DNA of 64,000 nucleotides from positions 806,001-870,000 of the forward strand of contig NZ_FQVU01000001.1 of assembly GCF_900129455.1 (NCBI RefSeq). Reading direction: 5' to 3'. The translations under genes were made by a program, and so were the position numbers. How positions within the stretch are numbered: position 1 is the first letter of the stretch; the number at the start of each line of letters is the position of its first letter. The DNA comes from Jatrophihabitans endophyticus. GTDB lineage: Bacteria; Actinomycetota; Actinomycetes; Mycobacteriales; Jatrophihabitantaceae. The notes under the pieces were generated by a model. It saw nothing but the letters and a program-made list of their open reading frames with translations. It was not told the DNA's origin and made no database searches. Of the stretch, positions 63,485 through 64,000 are shown one piece after another.

Positions 63485-64000
63485 GTGCGTGTTCTCGTCG
63501 TGACCAACCCGCGGGCCACCGCCATGAGCGATCGCGAGCGCGACGTCCTGGCGCACGCCCTCGCCAGCGACGCCGAGCTCGAGGTGGCCGAGACCGCGAA
63601 CCGTGGCCACGCCGCCGCCCTCGCGTGCCGCGCGATGCGCAACGGCACCGACGTCGTGGTGGCCCTCGGCGGCGACGGGACCGTGAACGAGGTCATCAAC
63701 GGCCTGCTGACCGACGGCGTCCACGACGGGGTCCCGGCCTTGGGCGTGGTGCCGGCCGGCTCGACGAACGTGTTCGTGCGTGCGCTGGGCCTGCCCAACG
63801 ACCCCATCGAGGCGACCGGCTCGCTGCTGGAGGGGCTGCGTTCGGGCAGCCGTCGCTCGGTGAGCATGGGCATGGCCGACGACCGCTACTTCTGCTTCGC
63901 CGCCGGCCTCGGCTTCGACGCCGCGATCGTGCACGGCGTGGAGCGCAAGCGACGTCAGGGCAAGCGCTCGACGCACGTCCTGTACAGCCGGGTGGGGGTC
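63485..64000 (+). CDS. diacylglycerol kinase family lipid kinase, 3' end cut by window
   Basis: The GTG at 63485 opens a frame that runs to the window end (172 codons). VTNPRATAMSDRERD and the nucleotide-binding ALGGDGTVNEVINGLL and GVVPAGSTNVFVRALGLP identify a diacylglycerol kinase/sphingosine kinase-like catalytic domain (YegS/DgkB type). The C-terminal domain is outside the window. It would phosphorylate diacylglycerol or a related lipid with ATP. The start is fitted to the family opening; a ribosome site is weak. Confidence 0.85.
   Translation, partial: MRVLVVTNPRATAMSDRERDVLAHALASDAELEVAETANRGHAAALACRAMRNGTDVVVALGGDGTVNEVINGLLTDGVHDGVPALGVVPAGSTNVFVRALGLPNDPIEATGSLLEGLRSGSRRSVSMGMADDRYFCFAAGLGFDAAIVHGVERKRRQGKRSTHVLYSRVGV

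Overview
The window is a gapless stretch of very GC-rich DNA from an actinobacterium (Actinomycetota), probably a free-living soil-type member of the Frankiales/Jatrophihabitans/Geodermatophilales neighbourhood. The order-level placement is inference. The phylum rests on the gene content: a fused Kgd-type 2-oxoglutarate decarboxylase, an F420/flavin LLM-class oxidoreductase, a nickel superoxide dismutase with its maturation peptidase, a DUF222/HNH (13E12-type) gene, an RsbW/SigF-like pair, and many GTG starts with ATGA or GTGA overlaps.

Layout. 1-5000: a TetR regulator cut by the window edge, then a stress/envelope operon (PRC-barrel/DUF2382, LEA-like, Holin-X, DUF3618, YihY). 5000-13750: a 26-residue membrane peptide facing a winged-helix regulator, a secreted NlpC/P60-TIG protein, a YcaQ-like glycosylase, a candidate structured RNA, an aldo-keto reductase facing an XRE regulator, a Ser/Thr kinase, a Nudix hydrolase and a zinc alcohol dehydrogenase. 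13960-20500: xylulokinase, a YbdK-type ligase, a compact methyltransferase/diiron-oxidase-like/CDGSH trio, an SDR and an LLM oxidoreductase. 20575-21893: a lower-GC island holding a chymotrypsin-like protease without a signal peptide (and with a TTA codon) plus a small lipoprotein. 21950-25260: a phosphatidylserine decarboxylase-like gene, a methylenetetrahydrofolate reductase-like gene coupled to a methyltransferase, and a DUF2945 protein.

The centrepiece is 25378-40946, a selenium and formate locus. A formate channel (focA) diverges from a three-subunit formate dehydrogenase whose catalytic subunit has an in-frame UGA at 26904-26906 followed by a SECIS-like hairpin. The selenocysteine machinery lies next to it: selD, tRNA-Sec (selC), selA and selB. 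A GGDEF-EAL protein, a subtilisin-like protease with a pentapeptide Trp repeat tail and a small membrane protein sit between selD and selC. Read without recoding, the catalytic subunit would look like two broken genes.

40948-49183: chorismate mutase, a beta-phosphoglucomutase-like/GH65 phosphorylase pair, an ArsR/SRPBCC pair, the DUF222-HNH gene, a second Holin-X/DUF3618 stress operon joined by a 15-codon mini-ORF, and a PAP2 phosphatase. 49098-64000: gamma-glutamyltransferase, an ABC exporter, kgd, a DUF6104 peptide, YczE, malic enzyme, an S53 peptidase, the sodX/sodN pair, a histidine phosphatase, the anti-sigma/sigma pair ended by a perfect 58-bp palindrome, a membrane protein, and a diacylglycerol kinase-like gene cut by the window end.

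The genes together suggest aerobic or microaerobic heterotrophy with formate as an auxiliary electron donor, trehalose/maltose-type disaccharide phosphorolysis, and general stress functions.
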